Source: Deltaproteobacteria bacterium (lineage in GTDB: Bacteria > Desulfobacterota > Desulfuromonadia > Geobacterales > Geobacteraceae). From it: DNA of 64,000 nucleotides. The stretch lies in the NCBI GenBank assembly GCA_009668975.1, contig SBEG01000019.1, positions 1 to 64,000 on the forward strand, written 5' to 3'. A program made the translations under genes and the position numbers. Below, piece after piece: positions 52,931 through 62,613 of the stretch; position 1 is the first letter of the stretch; the number at the start of each line of letters is the position of its first letter. The notes beneath the pieces were generated by a model. It was not told the DNA's origin, made no database searches, and was given only the letters and a program-made list of their open reading frames with translations.

Positions 52931-54322
52931 TCAGGCCGCCAGCGCCCGCAGGATCCTGCGGATCGTTTCGTCCCGGCCGAGAACACCGATCACGTCGTAG
53001 ATACCCGGTGAAGCGGAACCTCCGGTCAGAGCATAGCGGGCCGGCTGCGCCACATCCTTCATCTTGACGCCCTTCTCGGCGCAGAAATCGTCAAAGAGCG
53101 CGGCAATGGCCTCATGACCGAGATCCTCCGCCTGCTGTAAACGTTCCACCAATGCAGCGCACAATTCCCGGGCCGACGGGGTCAGGAATTTTGCCAGGGA
53201 CTTTTCGTCATATTCGAAGTCCGATTTGTAGTAGAAGATCGCCCCATCCGCCATCTCCAGCATGGTGCGGGAGCGGTCAAGCAGCGTCCGGACCACCGCA
53301 ACCAGATCGGGCCCGACGGTATGATCAACCCCACGCTCCTGAAGGAAGGGCAGCAGCAGGTCCGCCAGCCGTTGAGGATCACCGGTCTTGATGTAGTGGG
53401 CATTGAGCCAGAGGAGCTTGTCCGGATTAAAGACCCCGGCCGAACGCCCGACCGACTCGATGGAAAATTTCCGGATCAGGTCATCCAAGGTGAAGATCTC
53501 TTCATCGCCATAACTCCAGCCAAGTCGAACCAGGTAGTTGACCATGGCCTCCGGGAGGAAACCCATGTCGCGGTAGGCCATGACGCTGGTGGCGCCATGC
53601 CGCTTGGAAAGCCGTGCTTTGTCCGCGCCGAGGATCATAGGCACATGGGCAAATTTCGGCACCGGATAGCCTAATGCTTCATAGAGCAGGATCTGGCGCG
53701 GCGTGTTGTTGACGTGATCGTCACCGCGAATGACCGTGGTAATCCCCATGGTGGCATCATCGACCACCACGGTGAAGTTGTAGGTGGGCGTGCCGTCGGT
53801 GCGCTGAATAATCAGGTCATCCAGTTCCTCGTTCTGAAAAGCTATCCGGCCCTTGATCAGATCGTCAAAAGCCGTTTCGCCCTCCAGCGGCGCCCGGAAT
53901 CTGACCACGAAGGGAGCACCGGGAACATCTTCGGCCAGACTCCGGCAGGTACCGTCGTATTTCGGCTTGCGCCCTTCACTGATGGCCAATTCGCGCTTCT
54001 TTTCCAGCTCTTCGGCGGAGCAGTAACATTTGTAGGCGCTACCGGCAGCCAGCATCTTTTCCGCGTATTCCCGGTAGAGAGGGAAGTTGTCGGACTGATA
54101 GAACGGTCCCTCATCCCAATCGAGGCCGAGCCAGGTCATCCCCTCGAGGATCGCATCCACCGACTCCTGGGTGGAGCGCGCCACATCGGTATCTTCGATG
54201 CGGAGAATGAATTTTCCCCCTTCCTTCCTGGCCAGAAGCCAGTTAAAAAGGGCGGTCCGGGCCCCCCCGACATGGAGGTAGCCGGTTGGACTCGGGGCAA
54301 AACGCAGGCGAACTTCAGACAT
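52931..54322 (-). CDS. gltX: Glutamyl-tRNA synthetase
   Basis: 463 aa, normal length. Class I synthetase charging tRNA(Glu). HIGH-like motif in [20 protein letters not shown], and the KMSKS equivalent is [40 protein letters not shown] is the dinucleotide-fold segment, and the C-terminal anticodon-binding helical domain follows [11 protein letters not shown]. It lies 106 bp downstream of yacG on the same strand. Confidence 0.97.
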   Translation of the reverse strand: MSEVRLRFAPSPTGYLHVGGARTALFNWLLARKEGGKFILRIEDTDVARSTQESVDAILEGMTWLGLDWDEGPFYQSDNFPLYREYAEKMLAAGSAYKCYCSAEELEKKRELAISEGRKPKYDGTCRSLAEDVPGAPFVVRFRAPLEGETAFDDLIKGRIAFQNEELDDLIIQRTDGTPTYNFTVVVDDATMGITTVIRGDDHVNNTPRQILLYEALGYPVPKFAHVPMILGADKARLSKRHGATSVMAYRDMGFLPEAMVNYLVRLGWSYGDEEIFTLDDLIRKFSIESVGRSAGVFNPDKLLWLNAHYIKTGDPQRLADLLLPFLQERGVDHTVGPDLVAVVRTLLDRSRTMLEMADGAIFYYKSDFEYDEKSLAKFLTPSARELCAALVERLQQAEDLGHEAIAALFDDFCAEKGVKMKDVAQPARYALTGGSASPGIYDVIGVLGRDETIRRILRALAA

Positions 54323-54428
54323 GTGAAAACTCCTTGAATAATGTGAAACTGTTTACCCGGCACGATTCATTTGATCGCGCGAGGCGCAGAGAACAATAAA
54401 TGGCTGCTACAGAATACCGTGCCGGCAG

Positions 54429-54605
54429 TCAGGATTCCGCATCCTCACCGTCATCGTCAGAAGGGATTGTTTCGGCGGGGACGGAATATTCCCCGGCAAC
54501 CCACGCCCCCAAATCGATCATTCTGCAGCGCTCCGAGCAGAAGGGACGATGGGGATTTCCCTCCCACGTCGTTTCTTTCCGGCAAATTGGACAAACAACA
54601 ATCAT
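54429..54605 (-). CDS. yacG: YacG, zinc-binding DNA gyrase inhibitor
   Basis: 58 aa, read directly from the sequence. Four Cys zinc ribbon: VVCPICRKE and RPFCSERCRMIDLGAWV, exactly the YacG pattern (CPxC ... FCSxRCxxIDLGxW). The C-terminal tail is acidic (SDDDGEDAES). The protein binds GyrB and blocks DNA binding. Start ATG 54605 follows GGGAG; stop TGA at 54429-54431. Upstream of and co-oriented with gltX. Confidence 0.93.
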   Translation of the reverse strand: MIVVCPICRKETTWEGNPHRPFCSERCRMIDLGAWVAGEYSVPAETIPSDDDGEDAES

Positions 54606-54792
54606 CAACTACTCCCATAAAGACAAAAAATCCCGGACTATCACCTTCTTTGCCGGGCCTGCTTCAGCGATACCGAACCGCTTGAAAGAATTGTGAATAG
54701 TATCGTGAAAGGCTGAAAAAATCAAGCATCGCCTCAGGCCGGGAGCAGCGCCCGCATTGACGAACCTGGCAAATAGTGATATAGGCATGCCC

Positions 54793-55818
54793 ATGAAAAG
54801 AAGATTACCGGCCGAATGGGAAGAGCAGGACGGCGTACTGCTCGCCTGGCCCCACAAAGAGAGCGACTGGCATCCCGTCCTGCACGAGGTTGAACCGGTT
54901 TTCGTCGAGATTGCCACCCGGATCAGCATCTACGAACGAGTGGTGATCATTGCGCCGGACCAGGGTATGGTGCAGAACAAGCTCCGCCAGGCCGGAGCAC
55001 GCATGGAGCGGGTTACGATCTACGAAATCGCGTCCAACGATACCTGGATGCGGGATTTCGGCCCGATCACCGTTCTCGAGGATGGGAAACTGCTTCTGCT
55101 TGATTTTTTCTTTAATGGCTGGGGTCTCAAATTTGCCGCGGACCAGGATAACCAGGCAACCAGGCGTCTCCACCAGGCCGGAGCATTTGCCGCGACACCG
55201 CTCAAAACCGTCGGACTGGTCCTGGAAGGCGGCAGCATTGAAAGTGACGGAAAAGGCACGCTCCTGACCACCGACGAATGTCTGCTGGGGCCGAATCGCA
55301 ACCCTCACCTGTGCAGGGAAGACCTCGAAGCGGCATTGGCCGCGGAATTCGGCACCGACCACATTCTTTGGCTCGGCAGCGGCTTTCTGGCCGGTGATGA
55401 CACCGACTCACACATCGACACGCTGGCTCGACTTTGTCCCGAAAATACGTTACTCTATGTTTCGTGCCCCGACGAAGAGGACCTTCACTTCAGCGCCCTT
55501 CGGCAGATGGCTTCGGAACTCGCATCCTTCAGAACCCGTGATGGTCACCCCTACCGCCTGATCCCCCTGCCCTGGCCGTCCCCCCGACATGATGAAGATG
55601 GCCAACGCCTTCCGGCGACCTATGCCAATTTTCTCATCATCAACGGGGCGGTTCTCGTGCCGACCTACCAGGACAAAAATGACGCAATTGCCCTCGCGGC
55701 TATCGCTGAGGCTTTCCCGGGCAGAGACATTATCGGTATCGATTGCCTGCCGTTGATCGAGCAGCACGGCTCACTGCACTGCCTCACCATGCAGATCCCG
55801 AAAGGAGTTTTACCATGA
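54793..55818 (+). CDS. aguA: Agmatine deiminase
   Basis: 341 aa. Converts agmatine to N-carbamoylputrescine in putrescine synthesis. Guanidino-group-modifying fold: LPAEWEEQDGVLLAWPHKES at the start, EIASNDTWMRDFGPITV, the catalytic His/Asp region LGSGFLAGDDTDSHIDTLAR, and the nucleophilic Cys near the end in IIGIDCLPLIEQHGSLHC. ATG 54793 is preferred over ATG 54787 (AGG at correct spacing). Overlaps aguB by 4 bp. Confidence 0.93.
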   Translation: MKRRLPAEWEEQDGVLLAWPHKESDWHPVLHEVEPVFVEIATRISIYERVVIIAPDQGMVQNKLRQAGARMERVTIYEIASNDTWMRDFGPITVLEDGKLLLLDFFFNGWGLKFAADQDNQATRRLHQAGAFAATPLKTVGLVLEGGSIESDGKGTLLTTDECLLGPNRNPHLCREDLEAALAAEFGTDHILWLGSGFLAGDDTDSHIDTLARLCPENTLLYVSCPDEEDLHFSALRQMASELASFRTRDGHPYRLIPLPWPSPRHDEDGQRLPATYANFLIINGAVLVPTYQDKNDAIALAAIAEAFPGRDIIGIDCLPLIEQHGSLHCLTMQIPKGVLP

Positions 55819-56699
55819 ACAGCTTGAAAGTTGCTCTCGTGCAACAATCCTGCACCAGCGACACCTCGGGAAATCTGGCGAAAAGCATCGCGTCTGTCCG
55901 GGAAGCCGCACGCCTCGGCGCGCAACTGGTTGTTCTGCAGGAGCTGCATGCCGGTCTGTATTTCTGCCAGCACGAAGATACCGGTTGCTTCGATCAGGCG
56001 GAACCGATCCCCGGGCCCTCCAGCGAACTGCTCGCCAGCGTTGCCCGCGAATGCGGAGTGGTCCTCGTTGCCTCGCTCTTCGAGCGCCGCGCCGCCGGTC
56101 TCTATCATAATACCGCCGTCGTCTTCGAGAAGGACGGAACAATTGCCGGAACCTACCGCAAGATGCATATCCCGGACGATCCCGGATTCTACGAAAAATT
56201 CTATTTCACTCCCGGCGATCTGGGCTTTTCTCCCATCGACACTTCAGTCGGCAGACTCGGCGTCCTGGTCTGCTGGGACCAGTGGTTTCCCGAAGGGGCC
56301 CGCCTCATGGCCCTGGCCGGCGCTGAACTGCTGATCTACCCGACCGCGATCGGCTGGGATCCGAACGATTCCCCGGAGGAACAGGAACGGCAGCGGGATG
56401 CCTGGATCACCATTCAACGCTCTCATGCCGTTGCCAACGGCATCCCGGTCATCAGTGTCAATCGAGTTGGTTTTGAAGCCGCCGCCGATGACTCCGGTAA
56501 TGGCATCCTCTTCTGGGGCAGCAGCTTTGCCGCCGGTTGCCAGGGAGAGATCCTGACCCAGGCCGGCACTGAGGGCGATCAGCTCTGCACCGTCGAATTG
56601 GATCCGACACGAAGCGAAAATGTCCGGCGTATCTGGCCCTTTCTCCGCGACCGGCGCATCGATTCTTACCAGGATCTGCTCAAGCGCTACTGCCGCTAA
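55815..56699 (+). CDS. aguB: N-carbamoylputrescine amidohydrolase
   Basis: 294 aa. Nitrilase-superfamily enzyme releasing putrescine, CO2 and ammonia from N-carbamoylputrescine. Catalytic triad visible: Glu in LVVLQELHAGLYF, Lys in GTYRKMHIPDDPGFYEKFYF and Cys in GVLVCWDQWFPEGARLMAL. The start overlaps the aguA stop (ATGA), so the two steps are co-translated, as in many polyamine operons. Confidence 0.95.
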   Translation: MNSLKVALVQQSCTSDTSGNLAKSIASVREAARLGAQLVVLQELHAGLYFCQHEDTGCFDQAEPIPGPSSELLASVARECGVVLVASLFERRAAGLYHNTAVVFEKDGTIAGTYRKMHIPDDPGFYEKFYFTPGDLGFSPIDTSVGRLGVLVCWDQWFPEGARLMALAGAELLIYPTAIGWDPNDSPEEQERQRDAWITIQRSHAVANGIPVISVNRVGFEAAADDSGNGILFWGSSFAAGCQGEILTQAGTEGDQLCTVELDPTRSENVRRIWPFLRDRRIDSYQDLLKRYCR

Positions 56700-56881
56700 T
56701 GAGTATTTATGCGGATCTCTGCCCATAACAGTATGAAATCCGTACATTCCGAACGGCAAAACAATCTATAAAACACCGTTTTCACTGATTTTCTTGCAAT
56801 ATCACCACAACGAAGCTATGATGTTTCACCTTTACTAAAACCTCTTCGGTTTTGGAACACTACCCATGAAAAGGAGTGGAC

Positions 56882-58489
56882 ATGAAAGTAATCGTAACCG
56901 AACAGCTGGCACATGAGGGACTCTTGATCCTGGAAAAGGACCCACGTATCCAAGTGGACGTCCGTCTTGGGCTCAGCAAAGAGGAACTGATCTCAGTTAT
57001 TGGCGATTATGAAGCAATTGTTACCCGGAGCGCCACAAAAGTCGACCGGGATGTACTCGAGGCGGGCAAGAATCTGAAGCTGGTGGCCCGCGCAGGCGTC
57101 GGCATCGACAGCGTCGATGTGAAGGTTGCAAGCGAAAAGGGCATTATCGTCCTCAACGCGCCCTTCGGCAACACCAACAGCGTTGCCGAACATACCCTGG
57201 CGTTGCTCCTCTCGCTCTGCCGCAACATCGCCAAAGCGGATGCGAGCCTCAAGCGGGGCGAATGGAAACGCTCCGCGCTGGTCGGTTCGGAACTCAAAGG
57301 CAAGGTCGCCGGGGTAATCGGACTGAGCAAGGTCGGCGGACGCGTTGTTACGAGGTTGCAGGCATTCGAATGCGAGGTGATCGGCAGCGACCCTTACGTA
57401 TCGGAAAAAAGGGCCAAGGATCTCGGCATCAGGCTTGTATCCATGGAAGAACTGATCAGGACTGCGGACATCATCACCCTGCACGTCCCGATGACCGAGG
57501 AAACCCGCAACATGATCGGGGAAAAGGAAATCGGCCAGATGAAGGATGGCGTCATCCTCATCAACACCGCCCGTGGCGGCATTATCAACGACGAAGCTTT
57601 GCTCAATGCGCTCAATAGCGGCAAGCTGGGCGGAGCGGCCATCGATGTCTGGACCGAGGAACCACCCAAATCCGACATCCTGAAAAGCATCATCGCCCAC
57701 GAAAAAGTGCTCTCGATGCCCCACCTCGGCGCATCTACCAATGAAGCGCAAATCAACGTCTCGGTGGATGTGTCGCGCGAAATTATACGTTACCTTGATG
57801 AGCAGCCGCTGGAAAATGCCGTCAATATCCCCCGTTTCGACCTTAGCCTCATGGAACAGATGCGGCCCTTCCTGCGCCTGGTCAACATCATGGGGGATTT
57901 TGTCGTACAGCTGCTCGACACCAACATGAATAAAGTTACCTTCACCTACGAAGGGAACATTGCCGAATACTGCACCTCACCCATCACCGTCTGCGGCCTG
58001 GCAGCGCTGCTCAACCGCAAGGTCGAACAGGACGTGAACATGGTCAATGCCAACCTGGTCGCTGAAAACATGGGCATTGCGATTGAAGAGGTCAAAATCA
58101 CCGAAACCGGTTCCTTCTCCAACATGGTTACCATAACCATTGAGGGGCCAAATGAAAAAAGGGTCATCTCCGGCACCCATTTCGAGGGCACGCCGCGAAT
58201 CGTCCGGTTGCGCGACTACCAGGTTGATTTCACGCCGGAAGAACACATGCTGCTGCTTACCTATGAAGACCGGCCCGGCATGATCGGCAAAATCGGTATG
58301 ATCCTGGGCAAACATGACATCAACATCGGCGCAATGAGCCTTGGCAGACGGGAAAAGAAAGGAGAGGCCATGGTCATCCTTTCCCTGGATTCACCGGTCC
58401 CCTCAAACGTCGTCGAAGAAATCCAGGCGGCAACCGCGGCCACTTTCAGCAAAGCGCTGCACATGGTTACCGCGCGCGAGTCCAAGTAA
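56882..58489 (+). CDS. serA: D-3-phosphoglycerate dehydrogenase, long form
   Basis: 535 aa. First step of serine synthesis. Substrate/NAD domains: VARAGVGIDSVDVKVASEKG, GVIGLSKVGGRVVTRLQAFE (a variant of the usual GxGxxG dinucleotide loop), RGGIINDEALLNAL and HLGASTNEAQINVSVD with the catalytic His. A middle ASB domain and a C-terminal ACT domain (LLTYEDRPGMIGKIGMILGK) suggest allosteric control. ATG 56882 has AAGGAG at 56871-56876. Note LSKVG where GLGRIG is usual. Confidence 0.95.
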   Translation: MKVIVTEQLAHEGLLILEKDPRIQVDVRLGLSKEELISVIGDYEAIVTRSATKVDRDVLEAGKNLKLVARAGVGIDSVDVKVASEKGIIVLNAPFGNTNSVAEHTLALLLSLCRNIAKADASLKRGEWKRSALVGSELKGKVAGVIGLSKVGGRVVTRLQAFECEVIGSDPYVSEKRAKDLGIRLVSMEELIRTADIITLHVPMTEETRNMIGEKEIGQMKDGVILINTARGGIINDEALLNALNSGKLGGAAIDVWTEEPPKSDILKSIIAHEKVLSMPHLGASTNEAQINVSVDVSREIIRYLDEQPLENAVNIPRFDLSLMEQMRPFLRLVNIMGDFVVQLLDTNMNKVTFTYEGNIAEYCTSPITVCGLAALLNRKVEQDVNMVNANLVAENMGIAIEEVKITETGSFSNMVTITIEGPNEKRVISGTHFEGTPRIVRLRDYQVDFTPEEHMLLLTYEDRPGMIGKIGMILGKHDINIGAMSLGRREKKGEAMVILSLDSPVPSNVVEEIQAATAATFSKALHMVTARESK

Positions 58490-58499
58490 TTCTTTAAAA

Positions 58500-58529
58500 G
58501 CCGGGAGCGGCAAAATGGCCGCTTCCGGC
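58500..58529 (+). terminator. Hairpin after serA
   Basis: 12-bp stem GCCGGGAGCGGC/GCCGCTTCCGGC (one G-T), loop AAAATG, 10 bp after the serA stop and just before the convergent pncA end. No T run. Confidence 0.5.
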
Positions 58530-58537
58530 GAAGTATC

Positions 58538-59125
58538 TCACCCCGTTAATCTCCCGAGACAGGCAACACCGGCTCCCGCCAGGACCATCTCCCGGATCGC
58601 CGACTCCGCATCCCCCGGCTTCAGGTCCACACCCCGTACCGCGTCAATCAGCAAGGTAACGGAATAACCTGATTTGAGCGCCTCCAGAACGGTATACTTG
58701 ACACAATAATCGGTTGCAAGACCGCCGATATAAATATGATTGACGCCTCCCCCCGCCAGCGATGCGGAAAAACTCAGCCCCTTTTCACAGACCCCTTCGA
58801 AAGAAGAAAAACCGTCTTCCGCCGGATCCGTCCCTTTGGAAATGATCACCACAGTGTCCGGAAGCTTCAGCGCCGGGTGAAATCGCGCCCCCTCACTGCC
58901 CTGCACACAGTGAACCGGCCAGATGCCGCCATGCGAGCTGAAATGGCTCGATTCCTCCGGATGCCAATCACGGGACGCAAAGATCGGCAGTCCCTTTTCC
59001 AGAAACAACTCGATATAGCGATTCAACACCGGCACAACCTCATCTCCACCCGGAACGGCAAGGGCTCCGCCGGAGCAGAAATCATTCTGCACGTCTTCAA
59101 TGAGTAAAGCCGAACCTTTATCCAT
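58538..59125 (-). CDS. pncA: Nicotinamidase (isochorismatase fold)
   Basis: 195 aa from ATG 59125 (GGAGAAGGAGG site); the open frame continues 54 codons upstream without support. Hydrolyses nicotinamide to nicotinate. Catalytic Asp in LLIEDVQNDFCSGGALAVPG, metal His/Asp in FASRDWHPEESSHFSSHGG, Lys in VIISKGTDPAED and nucleophile Cys in GLATDYCVKYTVLEALKSG. It is followed upstream on the same strand by pncB, giving a nicotinamide salvage pair. Confidence 0.93.
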   Translation of the reverse strand: MDKGSALLIEDVQNDFCSGGALAVPGGDEVVPVLNRYIELFLEKGLPIFASRDWHPEESSHFSSHGGIWPVHCVQGSEGARFHPALKLPDTVVIISKGTDPAEDGFSSFEGVCEKGLSFSASLAGGGVNHIYIGGLATDYCVKYTVLEALKSGYSVTLLIDAVRGVDLKPGDAESAIREMVLAGAGVACLGRLTG

Positions 59126-59305
59126 TGCCGCCTCCTTCTCCCCTCCCGTCCGATTATTCCAATTCCCGATCAAGGCCCTTTCTGCGTTGGCTCGTCTTCG
59201 GTTGCTCAACGTACTCTCAGTTCGCCTCGCAGCCTCAATCCTAGTCGCCTTGAAATCATCCTTGACTTGAAATTGGTAGTACACCATTTCCGAAAGCAGA
59301 TCAAA

Positions 59306-60733
59306 TCAGCGATAGCCCTTCCGCACCTCTTCAATCAAGCGCATCCGCAATTCGTGGAGGCCCTGGCTAAGATAGACACCGTAGGGCAGGACATCCTCAA
59401 AACGGCGAACCCCCTCAGGGAGCAGCCTGAGCTGAGCCTGACAGAGATCGGCCATTTCGCTGAGTGACGGCGAAGGGTTCGTCACCATCCCGTCAGCCAT
59501 TACAACCGAGCGAATATGTGCCAGTACGGCAGAATCGGGAATATGCAACGTCCCTTGCGGGTTCCTGGGATTATAGACGAGATCTCCTGCTGTCACGGTT
59601 TCGTTTTCCCGGCAAATGATATCCATCAAATAGCTCCCGTTCGTGCCAATCGCGCGAAACAACCTCTTCCGGTCGGGGATTGTGCTCTTCGAAAAATCAC
59701 TGGTGACCTTCAACTTCGGGTCACCGTTAAGACGGACAAGCTTATAGACGCCCCCCAGCGCCCCGCCACCCTCACCCTGGCAGGTGGCGAGCCTGGTACC
59801 AACGCCGTAAAAATCGATCCGGCCACCCTGTTCCCGGATGGAACGAATCACATACTCATCCAGTTCGTTCGAAGCCAGGATCTTGACCCCCGGGAACCCT
59901 GCCTCATCGAGCATCCGCCGTGTCTCGCGGCTCAGGAATGCCAAATCACCCGAATCAAGGCGGACTGCCCGCAGTTCATGGCCCTTTTCACGCAATTCCC
60001 GCGCAACGATAATGGCATTGGGAATGCCGCTCTTGAGCGTGTCGTAAGTATCCACCAGCAGGATCGAGCTATCGGGAAAGACCTCCGCATAGGCTCGAAA
60101 GGAAGAGAGTTCGTCCGGGAACGCCATGATCCAGCTGTGGGCGTGCGTCCCCTTCACGGGAATACCGAGGAGCTGTCCGGCCCAAACATTACTGGTACTG
60201 CGTGCCCCACCGATATACGCCCCGCGAACTTCACTGAGCCCCCCGTCCGGCCCCTGGGCCCGGCGTAGCCCAAATTCGACGACATCCTTGCCCGCGGCAA
60301 CTGAGGTAATCCGCGCGGCCTTTGTGGCCACCAGTGACTGGAAGTTGATGATATTGAGCAGAGCCGTTTCCACGAATTGAGCTTGGGCTAGCGGCGCTTC
60401 CACGGTGACCAACGGCTCGAGGGGGAAGACCGCGGTGCCTTCCGGCATGGCGATAACCCGGCCGCGGAAGCGGAATTCCTCAAGGTAATCAAGGAAGGCC
60501 TCTTTGAAGATGCCAAGGGTTTTCAGGTAGGAAAGGTCATCTTTGCTGAATCGGAGTTCGGAAAGGTAGCGGAGCGCGGGTTCGAGGCCGGCAAATATCA
60601 CGTAACCACCCTTGAAAGGCGGGGTTCGGAAGAATAGGTCGAACACGGCGAGATCTTCGTGCATCCCTTTTTCGAAATAACCGGCAAGCATGGTTAGCTG
60701 ATAGAGGTCTGTCAGGAGCGCCGAATAGGACAT
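59306..60733 (-). CDS. pncB: Nicotinate phosphoribosyltransferase
   Basis: 475 aa from ATG 60733 (AAGGAGG). Converts nicotinate and PRPP to nicotinate mononucleotide. Family start SALLTDLYQLTMLAGYFEKG; DVVEFGLRRAQGPDGGLSEV; GTHAHSWIMAFPDELSSFRA containing the phosphorylated-His type site; LVDTYDTLKSGIPNAI; and VRLDSGDLAFLSRETRRML. It works after pncA, which begins 181 bp downstream on the same strand. Confidence 0.95.
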   Translation of the reverse strand: MSYSALLTDLYQLTMLAGYFEKGMHEDLAVFDLFFRTPPFKGGYVIFAGLEPALRYLSELRFSKDDLSYLKTLGIFKEAFLDYLEEFRFRGRVIAMPEGTAVFPLEPLVTVEAPLAQAQFVETALLNIINFQSLVATKAARITSVAAGKDVVEFGLRRAQGPDGGLSEVRGAYIGGARSTSNVWAGQLLGIPVKGTHAHSWIMAFPDELSSFRAYAEVFPDSSILLVDTYDTLKSGIPNAIIVARELREKGHELRAVRLDSGDLAFLSRETRRMLDEAGFPGVKILASNELDEYVIRSIREQGGRIDFYGVGTRLATCQGEGGGALGGVYKLVRLNGDPKLKVTSDFSKSTIPDRKRLFRAIGTNGSYLMDIICRENETVTAGDLVYNPRNPQGTLHIPDSAVLAHIRSVVMADGMVTNPSPSLSEMADLCQAQLRLLPEGVRRFEDVLPYGVYLSQGLHELRMRLIEEVRKGYR

Positions 60734-60916
60734 GTTTTTCCTCCTTGGCGAGCATACTGTTGGTTTCATTATACCACGGAAATCCCTAGTGATTCTGCCC
60801 CCTCGGTCTATTTCAATGCTCCGGACGGATACGGTTGAAGCGGGGACTGCGGACAGTGGCCACCGTAGCAAAGCTCCCACTTCCGCTGCAACCTGGCGTC
60901 CAAAAGCGGTGTACAC

Positions 60917-60951
60917 AAAAAAGGCCACCCCGAAAAAATCGGGGCGGCCGG
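60917..60951 (-). terminator. Rho-independent terminator of ahcY
   Basis: Minus-strand stem GGCCGCCCCGA / TCGGGGTGGCC, loop of T, followed by TTTTTT. It lies 23 bp after the ahcY stop. Confidence 0.85.
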
Positions 60952-60973
60952 TAACCTACGGATTTCGAGATTA

Positions 60974-62302
60974 TCAATAGCGATAATGCTCGGGTTTGAA
61001 GGGACCTTCAACTGGGACCCCCAGATACTCCGCCTGTTCCTTCGACAAAGGCGTCAGCTTCACGCCAAGCTTGCCGAGATGGAGACGGGCAACCTTCTCG
61101 TCAAGAATTTTCGGCAGCACGTACACTTTCTTTTCATACGCGGCGTTATTGGTCCAGAGTTCGATCTGGGCCATGACCTGATTGGTGAAGGAGTTGGACA
61201 TGACAAAGCTCGGATGGCCGGTGGCGCAGCCAAGGTTGACCAGGCGGCCTTCGGCCAGCAAAATCAGCTTTCTGCCATCCGGAAAGATAATTTCGTCGAC
61301 CTGGGGCTTGATATTGATCCAGGGAAGGTCACGAATGCCAGCGACATCGATCTCGTCGTCGAAGTGGCCGATGTTGCAGACAATGGCCTGGTCCTTCATT
61401 TTGTCCATGTGGGCACGGGTAATGACATTGATGCAGCCGGTTGCGGTAACAAAGATGTCGCCAAGCGAAGCAGCCTCGTCCATGGTGGTCACCTGAAAGC
61501 CTTCCATCGCCGCCTGCAGGGCAATGATCGGATCAATCTCGGTAATCAGCACCCGGGCGCCCTGACCGCGCAGAGAATGGGCGCTGCCCTTGCCCACATC
61601 GCCATAACCGCAGACCACGGCCACTTTGCCGGCGATCATCACGTCAGTTGCACGCTTGATGCCGTCGAGAAGAGATTCGCGGCAGCCATAGAGATTATCG
61701 AACTTGGATTTGGTGACCGAATCGTTCACGTTGATCGCCGGAATTGCCAGAGTCCCTTTCCGCATCATATCGTAAAGACGGTGGACACCGGTGGTGGTCT
61801 CTTCGCTCACACCCTTGATGCCCGCCAGCAGTTGCGGATACTCTTCATGAATGAGCTTGGTAAGGTCGCCGCCGTCGTCAAGAATCATGTTGAGAGCGGT
61901 GCCATCCGGCCAGTAAATCGTTTCACGCATGCACCAGTCGTATTCCTCCGCCGTTTCGCCTTTCCAGGCGAACACAGGGATACCTGCGGCAGCCATGGCG
62001 GCAGCAGCGTGGTCCTGGGTGGAAAAGATGTTGCACGAAGACCAGCGCACCTCAGCGCCCAATTCAATGAGCGTCTCCATGAGAACCGCAGTCTGGATGG
62101 TCATGTGCAGGGAACCGGCAATCCGTGCCCCGGCCAGGGGCTTACTCGCGCCAAATTCCTCGCGCAGCGCCATCAGGCCCGGCATCTCCTTTTCGGCCAT
62201 TTCAACTTCCTTGCGGCCCCAGGATGCCAGAGAAATATCACGAATCTTATAATCGGTAAACGCGCCCGGCGCGGTCTGCTTCTGTTCAGTCTTGCTTTGC
62301 AT
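60974..62302 (-). CDS. ahcY: Adenosylhomocysteinase
   Basis: 442 aa. Hydrolyses S-adenosylhomocysteine to adenosine and homocysteine in the methyl cycle. Substrate domain: [40 protein letters not shown] and [20 protein letters not shown] with Lys/Asp. NAD loop: [20 protein letters not shown]. The C-terminal tail ends KPEHYRY with the Lys-Tyr pair that reaches the partner subunit's NAD. An AH riboswitch was looked for upstream and not seen. Confidence 0.97.
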   Translation of the reverse strand: MQSKTEQKQTAPGAFTDYKIRDISLASWGRKEVEMAEKEMPGLMALREEFGASKPLAGARIAGSLHMTIQTAVLMETLIELGAEVRWSSCNIFSTQDHAAAAMAAAGIPVFAWKGETAEEYDWCMRETIYWPDGTALNMILDDGGDLTKLIHEEYPQLLAGIKGVSEETTTGVHRLYDMMRKGTLAIPAINVNDSVTKSKFDNLYGCRESLLDGIKRATDVMIAGKVAVVCGYGDVGKGSAHSLRGQGARVLITEIDPIIALQAAMEGFQVTTMDEAASLGDIFVTATGCINVITRAHMDKMKDQAIVCNIGHFDDEIDVAGIRDLPWINIKPQVDEIIFPDGRKLILLAEGRLVNLGCATGHPSFVMSNSFTNQVMAQIELWTNNAAYEKKVYVLPKILDEKVARLHLGKLGVKLTPLSKEQAEYLGVPVEGPFKPEHYRY

Positions 62303-62613
62303 TTTCTACCTCCAAAATGTAATGGTTTTCCGTCCGGACACTCCGGATGTGAAACTATTGGTTTTCTATTTGGAAACGAGGGATTTTTCGTCCTGGCAAG
62401 GAAATCAATGGATTGCGCGGAGGCGTACACAGGTACGCCGCACAAGCAAGCGCGATGATTGACACAGCTAGGGCGGAAAAGAACCGTTTCCGGATGAAAA
62501 CTAATGAGCAGCCTGACTACCGGGTATGCAATTATCATCCCGAATCAGACTGCTCGTTATTCTATATCACTTTTAACCCGGCAGGTCAAAAAGGAAAAGC
62601 ACAGCCAGGCGCA

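Noticed and set aside
54400..54696. 98-codon plus-strand frame between gltX and aguA
   Set aside because: The minus strand here encodes yacG with a perfect four-Cys pattern; the plus frame is its shadow.
58538..59287. Extended 249-aa form of PncA
   Set aside because: The first 54 codons are low-complexity Arg-rich sequence without homology; ATG 59125 has a strong site and a standard length.
60986..62458. 490-codon open frame on the plus strand opposite ahcY
   Set aside because: It is the antisense of a highly conserved adenosylhomocysteinase; its protein has no domain sense, and high-GC codon bias explains the open frame.
62303..62613. S-adenosylhomocysteine riboswitch upstream of ahcY
   Set aside because: Looked for the conserved AH riboswitch core on the minus strand; no matching pattern was found.
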